A stretch of 64,000 nt of DNA. Source: Linepithema humile. Its lineage: Eukaryota > Arthropoda > Insecta > Hymenoptera > Formicidae. A model generated the notes under the pieces. It was not told where the DNA came from and did not search any database. It was given only the letters and a program-made list of their open reading frames with translations. The translations under genes and the position numbers were made by a program. The DNA lies in NCBI RefSeq assembly GCF_040581485.1, contig NC_090131.1, positions 20,720,532-20,784,531 on the forward strand, in the 5' to 3' direction. Shown here piece after piece: positions 12,801 to 26,327 of this stretch. Positions within the stretch are counted from its first letter, which is position 1. Every line of letters starts with the position of its first letter.

Positions 12801-15800
12801 AGTTTTTGTTCGCTTGTCATAAGGAATTATTTAAATAATATATAGTAATGTTGTCATATCCGTTGATTGAAAAAAAAGATATTCCACGAATGTGAATGAA
12901 TATGTTGCGGCATTTCTGACAATTCAAAATATGATATTTGCTGCCGTAATGTTGAAACATTGCAAGGCGGTACATTTTATATTTTATGATAATATTTTTA
13001 TTAAAATACTGATCCATTTTTATGCAGTTATTTGTAATTTAATGAATAATTATATAAAAGAAATACGTAAAAAAATTATGCGTAAATGACCCGTAATATT
13101 ATTTAAAAATTGATTATGTGGAAAACAAAATAAAGATAACTATTAATGTGAATCTCCGAAGAAAGAGATTTCAGAATTAATTACGTGTGCAAACGTTTCT
13201 TATCGTAAAATACCTAGCTAGCAGATAACATTGGGCTCCCAATTATTCAAATTAATTTTCATAGATATATCTTATATTTTTTTGATTATTGATTGACTTA
13301 AAGGCTTTTGACAAAATTCATTAAAAGATAAAATTATAATACTTCTGTTTTTATTGTTATTAGTAATAACAGATATAACTTATATTCGATATTTTAATTT
13401 TTTAAACGAAGATAAATATAAAAGTTGTTATTCAACCAATTTGCAATATTTCACATTTTGCGTGAAAAATGGTGGTGGATTAAACACATACAACTCTATA
13501 TATACTATTATTTATACATATATACACGTCTGTATTCGCTAACTGAACTTTTCAATGTGAGCTGCCCCAAATATCTCTTGTTGTGAAGTAAACGGCACTA
13601 ATTGATGACTCGTGACACTTCGCATGACTGGCATACTGACACTGACTTTTCTGCGTAGCATCATAACATTTATCATAGCGCTGCCAAAAGTCGTAATCCG
13701 AAAAGAAATGATCACCGCAAATAAAAAATGTTAATTTTTCTATAACAAAACTGTCTCATCATTGTTACTGTTTCAATTCTAAGTTCACGAATTAAAGTGA
13801 ACAAAGGTATTGCTTGTAATAATGCTCGCGAAATACAAAATAGATTGTCTGCGCAGAAGGTAGCTTTCCAAAAAAGTGAAAAGGTCCAGCACAGATGCTG
13901 CGACATGCTAATAAGAACTCTCGTACCGCTTTTTCTACTAGACACCAAGGATAGAGGCCATTGTGTTATTGCTCGGAAATAACATAATGCAATTCGATAA
14001 TTAGAAGGATAATTACAGTAAAGAATAATTATTATGACGTTATTATTCAATGATTAAAATATAAATGTGATATAATTAAGTTTTACAATGTAATTATAAA
14101 TCTCGTTTATTTAAAAAGATATTAAGATTTAAAAGATATTATTAAAGTTGTGTTACTTCAACAAAAAAATTTAATAAATATTTCCTTTGTTTTACTATCG
14201 GTAAACGTAACATTAGCGAATGACTGATTCCAGTCACGAAATCGTTGGCGAAATTATCTACTTTTCACCGCAAAATCGCTAGTTTTTCTGACGCCGTTCA
14301 TATAATTCTGCTTGCCAAGAATCGCACCTTTACAACTGGCAAATTAGATAGCTCTTTTCTTCGTGAAAATTCGTCTTTTACGGGTCAATAGTTATTACGA
14401 CATGGCATGTACGATTGAGGAAGGGAAAAAAAAGTGGAAAATGCTTGTCGTATCCGCTACTACGATTGTTACATTTTAGAGAATTTATACTTCAGTTGCC
14501 AAATTGGCACGCCTATCACCTCAATAAAACGAACTGTGTTCCCGAATGTACATGGCGAAAAGTACTTCAGTTTATTTCTTTCAATTAAAGACACCTCCGT
14601 CGCCGTCTTTTTATCGCTTCTTTTATTTCTTTCAACCTACTTTTGTTGCTCTTAAGTAACACAGCCTGGCAACAAGGTTACAGACTATTGTACAATACTT
14701 CTGCAGAAATATTAAATTGATAAATTTATATATAATAAATTGCGCCGAACTTAGATGGATCGGTAATCGACTCGAATGTTCGGCTCCGCGGTCGTTTTTG
14801 CGATCGAACTCTTCCGGAACGATAAAACCAGACGTTATTTACGTGCCGCGATGTACCGTATATTTATTCTTGGCATATGCTTGAAAACTAAAGTTGTCGC
14901 AAGTATTAATAGCGCGACGGCGATACGGCAGAATTATGAATACCTCAAAGTATTCGGCGTGCCAGACGGTTCGTGCTAGCGCAGACCAGTCGAACAACGC
15001 TCGGAAAGCACGATTTAGAAGTGTCATTACGGATTGACCTCGGTCGAGGGATTCGCTAAAATTTGTCGCAATTGCATTTGGGTGTTCAGTGACTCATTAA
15101 ACGTTTCACACTTTATTTATCAATGTACTTTATTCAAATTTATATCAAACATTACTTCTAGATTATTTGTCTACGGTACACTTACGCTTAAAATTATTTC
15201 TGCTAATTTTATAGACTGATTATAAAATAAGAGAAGTTTACACGTACTTCTTGATAAATATTTTTAATGAAAGAATGTTTAAACTATACGAAGAAAAAAT
15301 AGAAGCAATACGATCCACGAGTACTTTCGGCGCGGCCATCGAAAAAGATTTATAAATCAGAAAATAAATTCAGAAAATTGCTGTGTGTGTTTGCTTTTTG
15401 GATTACGACATAATCAGAATTACAAATAAAACATCGATTAGATTGCAGTTTGCGTGCGTCCTGTAACCTTGCATGTAGGTACGTATAACTGACATCCTCT
15501 GTGACTTACTATATCTGACAGTAGAACTTAGGGAATGCAATAGACATATTGCTTTAAGCGCCTCGTTTCTTCACATTGTTTAGATAATTTTTAAATGCAT
15601 GAAAGCTATTAATTATTTTTAATTATTTTGCTAAAAGGCAATAACGGATCAAATCCATTACTTGATTCTGTCTTCTAGAATTTCACGCTGATACAGCGAT
15701 TATCGTTGATACGTGATAGGATCATAACACTAAGTTCTGATAACTAGCTTTAATGTTAAATTTAGGAAAGCAGAAGAGATTTCCATATATATATACTTGT

Positions 15801-18800
15801 TCTCGTATATTATAATTATTTAAAAAAACCTATTTGGCAGCGATAACAAAAATCAAGCATCTGTTAATTAATCCATTTCCGAATTAAGTAGTTCTTTCAA
15901 CATTACACTCTTTCATCATATTTCACGTTCACATTAGTTCATTGTGAAACCACCTGTGACGTATTTGGCACTTTATCCAATCCGTTTTTACGTGGATTCA
16001 CTGAAGCAATATGTAGAGTCATATATAATTCTTGCACTAACTCAACTCCTTTTTTAGAGAATTTTGTTGAATTTTTCAATATCACAGATAGAAGTATCCG
16101 CAAAAATGATTAATACATTGAATATAATATTGATACGTTATTGTATATAGAGAAATCAGAGAAAACGAAATATTCTCCTTAATCAAATACGAGGTGTGTC
16201 AGTAAAAAGATGAATAAGGCTAAATTTTTTTCTCAAAATTACGATAACATTACACAAAAACAAGACTGTGTAAATAATATTTTATATAAAAATTATATTT
16301 TATTTTGTGCAGTAGATCAGAAAGGAATCTGGAATTTGGTTGATGGATGTATGGAACATTTTATAATTAGAAATTATTATGGACTAGAAAAATATATACT
16401 GCACAATTTAAGTGTTTTAACGTGCAAATAATGCAAATTAATTGAATTAATCTTGTAGATTTTTATATACGAATTTTTGTCACATGAAGATCTACGTTGC
16501 TTTTGCTTAAATTTGTAAAAAAAGTGTGCATATTATGCAAGCTGCGACAAATTTGCAGTCATTACTTGCTTCTCTAAATTATTATTCAGACAGCTATCCA
16601 CCTATCTATTTAGTATTTTATCAAGATTCTCCAATTAAAATCTATTTAAATGAACTATCGTACATACCGATAAATTAACGAAAAAGGTTTATTTCAAATT
16701 GAATATAGCCAAAAATGCAGTATAATTCTACAATGCAAAAAAAATGCATTTTTTAAGTACATATGTTATATGTAGAATACTATGCATATTAATATTAACT
16801 AATATTACTGAGTGACATGATTGCAATAACATTAATTATTGTAGTGGACAGCAGTAGTAATTATGGTACCGTGAATGCTAATTAGATTGTATTCATTGTA
16901 TCGAACTCTGAAGTTTTTCATCCACAGACATGTATTAGCAAAACAAGCCGAGGTTTACTTGTGAAATTCACACGTGTTTACATGGTTAGGGCAAACACGT
17001 CACTATTGCGAGATGCAATAATTTATTCTCGTACAAAAAGGTAATCGCATTATTCACGGAGATAGTTGTACCTGTTCCCAAAACTTTATTTGGCAACATA
17101 TTTCTGTTTTTATGCTACTCTCCATTACGCAATACTCTCATATAATTTCTGAATAGTACATACCCCAGCATATTTTCTAAATTCCTAAAGAATTAAAACG
17201 TTAACACATAGATAGAAAACGTAACATGACGATACACAACAACGAAATATTTTATAATAAAAATATCTAATTTTGATTCTATTTAATAATCTATTATGTT
17301 AACAATGGAAATTCTTAATAACATTGCAAGGTGTATTATGTAAAGTAACAATTGAAAATTTATGTTACTGTAGCCTTTTTTATAAAGGAATTCTGATTTA
17401 AGATTTTTTAATGTTATTCCTGATGAAGCAAAATAAAATAAAATATTTATTTATTTATTTTAAAATTTCCGCTTACGAATATGTCAAAAATAATTTTTCT
17501 ATTGCTGAAAAAGAGTTTACACGATGTTTGGGCGGCTATTATTTTTTTACAAAAACGAAATATAGTTTGTTTTAGTTTACTTTGGACTAGTTAGACGAAT
17601 TAATCTTTATATTTTTAACATGATTATATCAGAAAGTAACGGACGGACCGTTATGGCAAAGATTAAGAGCTTATCGCCTACTTCGGTCACCGCTGTAGCA
17701 CGACGGTGCATCAAACAGAAAGTGCAATTAATCTAGGAACACGTGGGAACACTCTAGCGTGCGTTTCGTTCCACGGTAAGCTATAAATTTTATCTCGCGG
17801 AAAATACATGTGAAATGGAAGAGTTCAATTTTAAGGAAATTACAAAGCGTAGTCATGTAAGGAAGAATCGAGGATACGAATATTCATTTGAAGTGTTAGA
17901 ACATAGAAAATGTTCTAGAATTAGCGAAATTATTTCTTGCTAAATTTGTAATTCAATTTCTCTTAGCTAATTTCGGGATATTCTGTACAATATACGGAAA
18001 TATAGAATACGTAAACTTTATATAAAATATCGTTAAAAGAGTTTTTCTTGTAATTCTTGTAATTTTGATATGCAGATAAAAGTTATCATAAAACATTGTC
18101 TTTTTCGTCATAAAAGTCAAAGCAAATTGAGATATAAAAGTGCGCTAACAGTTTTTTCTTTTATTACTTTAAAATTTGTGTTATAATAATAGATAAAAAG
18201 TGAAATTTCTTTTTGATGAGGATATGTTAATTTTAACATGACATTTGCATTAAATTTATCTCGCAAAACACGATACAGAATTACGTATTCTCATATCGAT
18301 GACAAATTAAGTGAAATGTAAACATCAAATTTGTTTTAGCCGATAACGCTCTTTGAATTGTTCGCGTACAAATCATTAATTTTCTCTCACATAAAACCGT
18401 GTGGTTATGAATTTCTTGATTTACGGTTGTTTATATATACGTATCTCTTATCGAGTACTATAGCGAATTAGTTTAATCACATCTAATACCATCAGATTTC
18501 TTCGATGAATTAATGTATTACACATGGATGATCAAAATGCTTACATAATACATTGATAGAAAACATGCAATATGTAAAGCTTACACTTCTTTATCGTACA
18601 CGCCTTTGCCGAAACTAAACACATTTGACACTGACACTCTTTATAACGTGCAATACTTTAATAAAGTTACTTCCGCAACTTTATCAGGTTCCGTTGCCTA
18701 GTTTGTATCGAGTTTCGCAGAGCCTACATCGAAGATCGATCACGAGCACCCGCTCTTAGTTTAATACTAATCGTTGATCACACTATATAGTTCAAGAGTT

Positions 18801-19093
18801 TCGAGTAGATTATTATATCTACTCAATTATAAAGCAGCAACCATACAATTATACATGGAAAAAGATGAAAAATATAATAAGTATAACATAAAACAAAAAT
18901 CTCACTAAGTCAATATTTTTAGAGTTGTAATATATGAGAAAAATACTTCTACTCTCTAAAGAGACTTCTGAAGATCTCTAAAATTGTATACAGAATTTAC
19001 GAAATGCATCTAATATCGAATATCTTGTACATGACAATAACGAATTATAAAGAGTACAGAAATTTATTCTGACACTTCAAGCGCATCAGAAGA
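12801..19093. other. No gene recognised
   Basis: Mostly AT-rich. Patches of lower AT occur at about 14200-14680 and 14760-15060 with short frames and no domain. The overlapping frames at 13712-14050 (minus) and 13797-13982 (plus) show nothing recognisable. At 16191 the sequence ACGAGGTGTGTCAGTAAAAA resembles the style of a mariner end, but no partner inverted repeat or transposase frame follows. Confidence 0.4.
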
Positions 19094-19161
19094 TTAAAGA
19101 GAGAAAGAGAGACAAAAGCAGCAATCAACAATAATATTGATATCGATCACAGTGCACTTAC

Positions 19162-19243
19162 CGGTGTCGTATAATGGACATGGCATATAGCTGTATTGCT
19201 GTTCGGGATATACAACGGACTTGTTTTTCTGTCCGCTCGTCAT
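19162..19243 (-). CDS. Candidate short first coding exon, 27 codons plus one base
   Basis: ATG at 19243 sits in a strong initiation context (GCCACGATGA). The frame runs 27 codons, beginning MTSGQKNKSVVYPEQQ and ending CPLYDT, then meets the donor CACCG|GTAAGT in phase 1. The frame is also open upstream to a non-ATG start near 19333. Tyr and Pro are frequent and there is no signal peptide. I do not recognise the family. The phase differs from that of the exon at 5994, so the two cannot be simple alternatives spliced to the same acceptor. No downstream exon is visible. The start context, strong donor and less AT-rich setting (19140-19450) are the only support. Confidence 0.4.
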
Positions 19244-19419
19244 CGTGGCGAATTTGGTCACGTACTGCAGGAACTTGTCATAGAAGAGAAAGAAAGTCGT
19301 ACGGATTATCGTTAACGAAGATTGCGGGCACACGGGCTTTTAACGTGCACTTTACACGAAGCTCCTTATCAGTGTCGACAGGCAGCAAGACACGATTACC
19401 CCGATATGATCACGAATGA

Positions 19420-20860
19420 CTGCATCCTGCGATGACCGTTTATGGCACGATGCATCGGCTGATTGAGTCACACTAACGAATTAACCAATTAACATTGGGC
19501 ATTGCCCCGATGCCAATTACCCACCGGTCTACTTAAAACCGAGTGCATACGTCGTCTTAATTAGCGGTGAAATAATTGGCTGGCATCGCCGTCCGTTTCT
19601 TCTTTTCTAGTCGGACTTTGTCGGTTTTCGTCACCACATATGCATCCAACTGTATCAGTCTGACATAAAGAATGCATAGACATTACAGCATGTAGAAAAT
19701 AAAATTGTTTCTTGATTGATTAAAGCATAGGCCGAAGTAACGTAATTTTATAAATAAAAAAAAATATATTTACGCGCTGATGAACTAAATTTAATTACAC
19801 AGCAAAGTATTATTTTATTGTTCATTGCTGATCCACATACATAAATAATGATTACGTAAATAAGGAGCAAATTTAATAGAACACTAGAGTGAATAATGAA
19901 TTCTTTACTGTAGTTTATTATAATTATTTTTCGGCGTTAATAAGCTCGGTTCTTTTCGCTAATTTGTGAATGAATAAAATGTTATTAACACAAAAATAAT
20001 TGCAGAGCTATTTCGTGAGCATGCGCGTTTTTTAACCCAGGTTTTATTTCACGTATAATATATACTTTTCACGCGCGCAATATTGATATTGTAATTGATA
20101 TTAATGCGTTCATCTATCTCAATTACTTGGCTTTCCTGTTGATACAATGAAACGGTTTAATCATGGTTTGCAATACATTAGTATAAATATAGCACCTATT
20201 TCATTGATAAAAAAGTGGCACTTAATATAAAACATGCCGAAAAGAGTTTAAATGTGCTGACACGCAATATTTTGAAAGAAATCTAGCCTAAAAGATAATT
20301 TAATTTAATTAAAAAAAACAAATTTGAAGGAACTCTAATGTGATTATAAAATAACAATGCATTCGCTCATTTTAAATAATATATTCTTATTATTTTATCT
20401 TTCTCTTTTCTTGTTTTCTAAAATCCGCACTCGGACAGTTTAACTTCATGATTTGGTTAAATTAGGAAAAGCCAGTCTTTACGATTTTATTTTTTCGTTT
20501 TGCTTGTCTAATTGAAATAATTTATGCATTTTTTTTCTTTTGTGAACCATCCCGCTCATCGCTTCGTTGTTTCTGACATTTTTTTAAATATCTTTATATT
20601 CTGTAAGGAAGAATTGACATTTCAAAAGATAAGATTAATTTGAAAGAAGCTTTTATATTCTGCACGAAGAATTTTTTGCTAAGTTCTTTCTTCTCAAGTT
20701 TCCAAAAAAGTAACTGAGAGAAAGGATTAATTACAAGCAAACTTTCATGTCTTAAAGAGAAATTTTTATCAGGCTTTTAAAAATATTCTCGAGTTCTTTA
20801 AAAAAAAAATCTTTTACAAAGTAAAATTAATTTCAAGAAAGCTTGCGTGAGATTCTGGAG
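19420..20860. other. No gene recognised
   Basis: A modestly GC-richer section to about 19640 may be promoter sequence of the candidate exon at 19162-19243 (minus strand). The rest is AT-rich without long frames. Confidence 0.4.
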
Positions 20861-20869
20861 ACGTTAAAT

Positions 20870-21760
20870 TTTCGTATCGTTGTGAGAGTGCTCTTCTCTC
20901 TTGCTGGCGTTTAATCTATAAGTGTACCACGTGGATTCGGCCGTTCGATTCGGCGGTTCCGTTTCGGGCCAGCACGGCTCCTGCATCGACCTTTCTACCA
21001 GCGCGCCGCGAAAACGTCTCCGCACGTATCGTCGGGCATAAACCGCGATCGGCACCGATGATCAACGTGTACGCGTAATCAACGTGCGTGTCTGAGCGGG
21101 TAGTTGCGCGGCGAACCACTCCGTGCACGCTCCAACGTTATACTGGACCGAGTGAGGTGAAAACGTCAGGAAGTGGGAGGGTGAGAGTGAGGGTGAGTGC
21201 GCGCGGGACGAAGAGAGGCAGTAGGTGCGAAAGTAACGAAAACGGATGTAAATGGTGAAAGGGGGTACGAGGGAGGAACACGAGAAGAGGGACAAAAAGC
21301 TGAGACGAAAGAAGAGAGTGAGTAGTTAACCGGAAGTAGTGGGAGAAGGAGAGAGTGAGAGGATTAAGGAACGAGTGATGGGGGATGCTGCGGTTGCGGG
21401 GCGGAAAATCGGGCTGTCTCACTCTAGCCCTGCCGCAGCGGTGCGTCGCGGCGCGCATCGTGCCCCTTTCCGAGCTCCCAGCGAATACCCACTCTCCACC
21501 CCGCCGACTAGTTTGCTGTCCTCGTCTCCGCAGCCGCGAGAGAGCCCGTACACCAACTACCCCCGCTTCTATGTCGCAATGTATCCGCAGTCGGAAGCAG
21601 AAAGTCCGCTGGCTTCGAACCGGCACCAAACGATTCCGTACGTGTCTCCAGCTTTTTTCGTCACGATGCCGTATTATTTTTGTCCTCAATATTTTTTGGC
21701 CTTTTTCCGAATATTCTTTAATAAGAGAGTACAATTAATTAATGGCTGAATTCCGAATAT
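20870..21760. promoter_or_regulatory. GC-rich, strand-asymmetric island, probable promoter or 5' UTR
   Basis: From about 21140 to 21400 the plus strand is strongly purine-rich (GAGAG, GGGAG, GTGAG repeats), and both sides are CpG-rich. Frames of 117-198 codons are open on both strands, which fits lack of AT-rich stop codons rather than real protein. Repeated GAGAG/CTCTC fits GAGA-factor-type promoter sites known in insects. Direction is uncertain. Clean consensus donors are not obvious. Confidence 0.35.
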
Positions 21761-24533
21761 AAGGTGTCGTATTTATTTTCACGTTAATAATTAAACGCGA
21801 TGCAAGCTGCCAAATGTATTTTTTTTCTATAATTAATAATTATATTTATATTTTATTATTTTTTTTTTTTAATGAATTTGAAAGTAAATTTTATCGTTTT
21901 AAGGGCGATGGCCTTGGGTTCTCAAGCTAGATACAAGCGAAAGTTGATATTGCACGAAATATATGTACGGTTGTGTCACGATACCGCAGTAATAGTTTAT
22001 ATCGATTTATGCTGTTTAAAGATACGCTATTTTTAAGATTGAAATATTCGAAATATATAGTAAAGCGTTTTCTGTTCAGAATTATGGCTGAAAAAGTTTA
22101 TATATTTTGCATATTTGATATGTTAAACATCAGAGAAAGAAATACGATTTCACTACAATCTGATTTGAAGCGATGCCAAGTACTTTTTATTTTATAATTT
22201 GTTATTGCGGAAAGCGAGGGACATATATAGACAGAAAATGATGCGGGCGATGAAATGATATACGTAAACAGGAAATAACGTAGATTTGTGCCAGCGATTT
22301 TATTACATTTTTTATTCGTGGAAACTAAGAAAAACAAGCAGAGAGATCTTAACAAAATTTGAGTGATAAACATAATTAAAAAAATAAATAAATATACAAT
22401 TCAAAAAATGAGCCATAGCAAATTGGACTAATTTCAGACACGTGTTACTAATATTACCCGCAAGAAGTATATTCTTTATACGAATCTTCGTGTCATCTTC
22501 CAAATTTTTTTTTGCGCAGTGTGTTTAGATTGAACAGCAAGAGAACTCTTGTTGTGAAATATTGCCGCAATTTCACGGAGAACACGCGGTCGAAAACGAC
22601 TCTGAGAATACGCACATCGTGGGAAGTGTGAGCCGCTCTTAATGAAAGAAATAATTTATGCTCTTACTTTGAACATCTCGTGCCTTCGCGGTATATTTCG
22701 TACTTTAGTTTATAGAGTCTACTTGAAATTTTTACATACTTGAATCGTAAAAAAGTATTGCTTATAGTATAAAGATTTACGGTCGAAAACATATATATGA
22801 ATAAATAAATCACAGCGCTTTAAAAGTTCTACCTATGCATTTATATTACCTATGTATTTTTATTGTATTAAAAATATTTTAATACAAACGCAAAGATAAA
22901 ATTGTTTATATATGAAATAACATTTAGTAGAAATAAGCGGAAGCAACAACTGTATGTTTCTGCCTATCCTCATCTTTATCGGGCATTGCCTTTCTCTTTG
23001 ACATCAGCAAATTTTTTAATATTTTTATGCATTGTCTTTCGCGACAACAAGTTGTCTTCAAGAAACATTGACTTTTACGATAAATAATGTGGCGTGTCAG
23101 TGCACTTTGCATGCGTCTTGCCGGAGAAAAACATTGTTTGCATTTTCGCTGTATCATCTTCCGCGATATATGTAGTGCACAGTGCGATGCATCATTTTAC
23201 TCGCAGTAAATATGTTTGTTCTCGCAGAATGTCGCATTACAAACGAGAATAGTGTGTGGCTATGTCGACGCGATAATTCACGATTTCGTGCGTTGACATG
23301 ATTCACATCCTCCCAAAAGACGAAGCTTTGTGGCTTTGACACATAGTCTGCCACTAAGCACGTAGAATACTGACCATCGCTAAACTCGTTTTGCACTTGT
23401 TTTACATTGCTTAAATGTGAATTTATGCAAAATGTTTTAAAATTAAGTAAAATAATCTTTCTTGATATTTATATTCAAGAAAAATCGACTTTTAAATTTT
23501 AGGAAACAAGTTTAAAAAAATTTTATAAAATATATTTTTCTTACAAAAGCATATTTTTCCAAATTTTATGAAGATACAGTGTCAACCAATTTTGGTACAT
23601 ACGTACAATTAAGTATAGAATAGGATAAAAATAGGTACAAGGTTGTTGTGATTTTAATGATAAATTAATTTTTTTTTAAATTTATCTTAATCTGTAAATT
23701 TTTTTAATATAATTTATACATATATTTGCCGATAGAGAATTTTTTCCTCGGCGTTAATTGAATTATTCTACGCAATCTATCTCTAAAGATATGTGCGCAC
23801 GAATTTATAAAAATACTATGTAACATATATATTACATATGTATATATAGTACATTTATTAGTAATTAGGAATACTAGGAACAAATTTAAGTTTTGAGCAA
23901 ATTTGTTTAAATGTAATAGATAGAACGCTATAACTTCATCTGTTCTATGGATATTTGACTTGGCTGATTTTAAAATTGAGTAAATTTCCTATAATTTTAC
24001 ATTATACAATCGTAAAGAACATAAAAACGTTTATGAAACTATTTAATAAAAATTTCAATATTTTATATTTTTATACAATAAAAATTTTGAGCATTTTATG
24101 TCATTGCGAAACAAATTATCGAACTTTGAAAAAATATTTATGAACAACTGATTCCGATCACTGGATTCTTTTATTTGCACACTTTACTGCGAAAGATTTT
24201 AATCAGTTTTAAAAATAGGTGGAATGATAGAATTAATTAAATTATTAATATCATGTGTTGGAGCAAGTGTACTCTCTATGGAATTATGTATATGTTCGTG
24301 TAAGTAAAAGTATAAATGTCTCTCGATACATATGGCGCTATGCAGTTAATTGTTTTAAAAATATAACAATGATATATACATTCTATTCTTGTAACTCTTA
24401 CTGATAAAATGTACATGGGTGAATAATACAAATGCTTATATGTAATAATCTTATAGAAGACTAAACTGTGTGTAGTGTTTATGTGGCAGTTTAGAGTTTC
24501 AGCATAACACATATAATGATAATTGATTTGTAA
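21761..24533. other. No gene recognised
   Basis: AT-rich, with short unrelated frames on both strands. A weak donor-like site (GTAAGAGC, minus, near 22664) and a palindromic ACATATATATTACATATGTATATA stretch near 23823 were seen, with nothing that forms a gene. Confidence 0.4.
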
Positions 24534-25180
24534 ATGCCTGCCTAGCTAGCTTCTCCATTTTGTGCAAATTTAATAAAAAATTATATAATTATGCACTAAT
24601 TATATTAGCAAAAAAAATTTTTTTGTGGGAGGGCTGAGTGGACAGCCAGTAATGTCGAAAAACAAATACGCAGGATTTATGCGCTAATTATGCGCTATTA
24701 TATACAGATGATTTTGATTTTTGCGCTGCAACCCTTAAAGAGGCTTCCCTCTTGAAGCAAAAGAAGAGATTGTTCTATAACTCGTTAAAAATTGCGAAAC
24801 TGGTAAAATTAATCAAGTACGATAAATCTTAGAATCATCTCGATATAATAGCGCATAAATCGAAGATTTATCGTATAATTAATTTTTCCAGTTTTGCAAT
24901 TTTTTACGAGTTATATGAGAATCTCCCCTTTCGCTTGGTAATAGCGCATAATTAGCGCATAAATTCTGCGTATTTGTTTCTCGACATTATTTGTTATTAA
25001 TGGGTGGAGAGGGGCTCACTGGCTGTCCACTCAGTTCCCCTACAAAAAAAAATTTTTTTTGCTAAACTAAAAAAGTGCAAAATTTTTTCTTTATAGATTT
25101 GGCGAGCGCATAATTAGTGCATAATTATATAATTTTTTAAATTAAATTTGCATAAAGTAGAGGATTAGCTAGGCAGACGT
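24534..25180. mobile_element. 647-bp hairpin MITE
   Basis: Nearly the whole element is an inverted repeat. CTGCCTAGCTA at 24538 matches its complement at 25166-25176. TGCAAATTTAAT, then AATTATATAATTATGCACTAATTAT, are mirrored on the right arm. Further in, the AAAAAAAATTTTTTT block, GAGTGGACAGCCAG and AAACAAATACGCAG have partners on the right arm (CTGGCTGTCCACTCAG and CTGCGTATTTGTTT). The arms meet near 24857. TTTGTAA stands at 24527-24533 and again at 25183-25189, a possible 7-bp target duplication offset by two bases on the right. There is no open frame for a transposase, so it is non-autonomous. The family is not recognised. Confidence 0.7.
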
Positions 25181-25189
25181 GGTTTGTAA

Positions 25190-26156
25190 CAAGTCCGATC
25201 TATTTACATGACCATATTTGCTCCGCAATCTCTTTGTTATTAGGAAAATGCTCGATCAAGACAGTCTTTTGCTGTTCGTGCCTCACGTTTAATGCTTTAT
25301 TTAAAATTAATGAAACTTATTGTGATATCACAATAATTAACAATGATAGAATCAATAATATCATCTTTACGATGGTTATTAAATAAATCATTATCGCCGT
25401 AATAATTTCATTTTATTTATTACTATATTTTTCTATTAATAATTTTAGATAATAATTGCTCTTAAGCATAATAATGTTATTTAATTTTATTAAATAAATA
25501 TATAACAATTTGTATATATGGTCACAAATTATACAACGGCTAATAAGAACAAATATTATTTTTACTGTTACATTTTAGTAACAATTCTATTATTTTTATT
25601 AGTAGTAAATTATTAGCAGTAAATGTTGCTATGTCGCAATTATCTTAATAATTTCACATCATTGTTTAAAACCTAAATACCGAACCAACGAATTAACAAT
25701 TTATCTTAATTGGAAACTTTCCGGAAGTTTCTCGCGTATCACGATTCAAATTTTGGATTTAAAGTACAAATTCAATTACCAAGTTTAGCATCTCAAACAT
25801 GAGGCATAAAAAATAGTTTGTCTCACGCCTGCTGGCATTAATGAAAGATGTGGATAAGCGTAATGAAAGTTGGATTCTATTTCACGAAATGATCTCTATC
25901 ATGTGATCTTGTTTCATTTTATATATAATTGTAAGATGATAATGGATCTAAGATCGTAAGATCATGAATAAAATTCTCAAGTCGCTTTGCGACATAAAAT
26001 CTTATTCTCAAAAGAAGCGATCAAAGCTTCGACGAGTAAATCACAAGTATGCGGAAGACACTTTTTTCGCGATCAGATTGTGCTTTTAAAATTGTTCTTG
26101 AGCACATACGAACACGATCGATCGTTTATCGATTGCAAATATCAGATCGGTCGTTT
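25190..26156. other. No gene recognised, 3' flank of gene A
   Basis: AT-rich to about 25690, then a more mixed stretch with an 88-codon plus-strand frame (25987-26253) that overlaps the 3' end region of gene A and has no recognisable domain. I regard it as chance. Confidence 0.4.
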
Positions 26157-26162
26157 TTTATT
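26157..26162 (-). terminator. Candidate poly(A) signal AATAAA for gene A
   Basis: AATAAA in the minus-strand sense lies about 165 bp beyond the stop codon at 26328, a normal 3' UTR length. It is the first canonical hexamer I noticed downstream of the stop. The cleavage site itself cannot be fixed. Confidence 0.4.
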
Positions 26163-26327
26163 TAACTCACGTAGTGAGCGCGTGCGATATAATTATATTC
26201 TCGACTTGAGCGCTCGCTATAAATTATTAGGCATTCATATGTACAACGCATAGCGTCTGATTGCGTGAATAAACGAACGAGTGCACGTAGTATGATACAC
26301 GATTGCGGCACAGTTTTGCGCCTTTAA

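Noticed and set aside
16191..16431. Mariner-like end followed by a 73-codon frame
   Set aside because: No complementary end or TA-flanked partner is found, and the peptide has no transposase features.
21605..21640. tRNA-like T-arm (GCCGGTTCGAAGCCAGC in minus sense)
   Set aside because: No matching acceptor stem, D-arm or anticodon arm is found upstream, so it is a chance hairpin.
21138..21749. Open frames of 117-198 codons on both strands
   Set aside because: They overlap in several frames in a GC-rich, purine-biased island. Translations are low-complexity Ser/Arg/Leu runs, the signature of few AT-rich stops rather than a gene.
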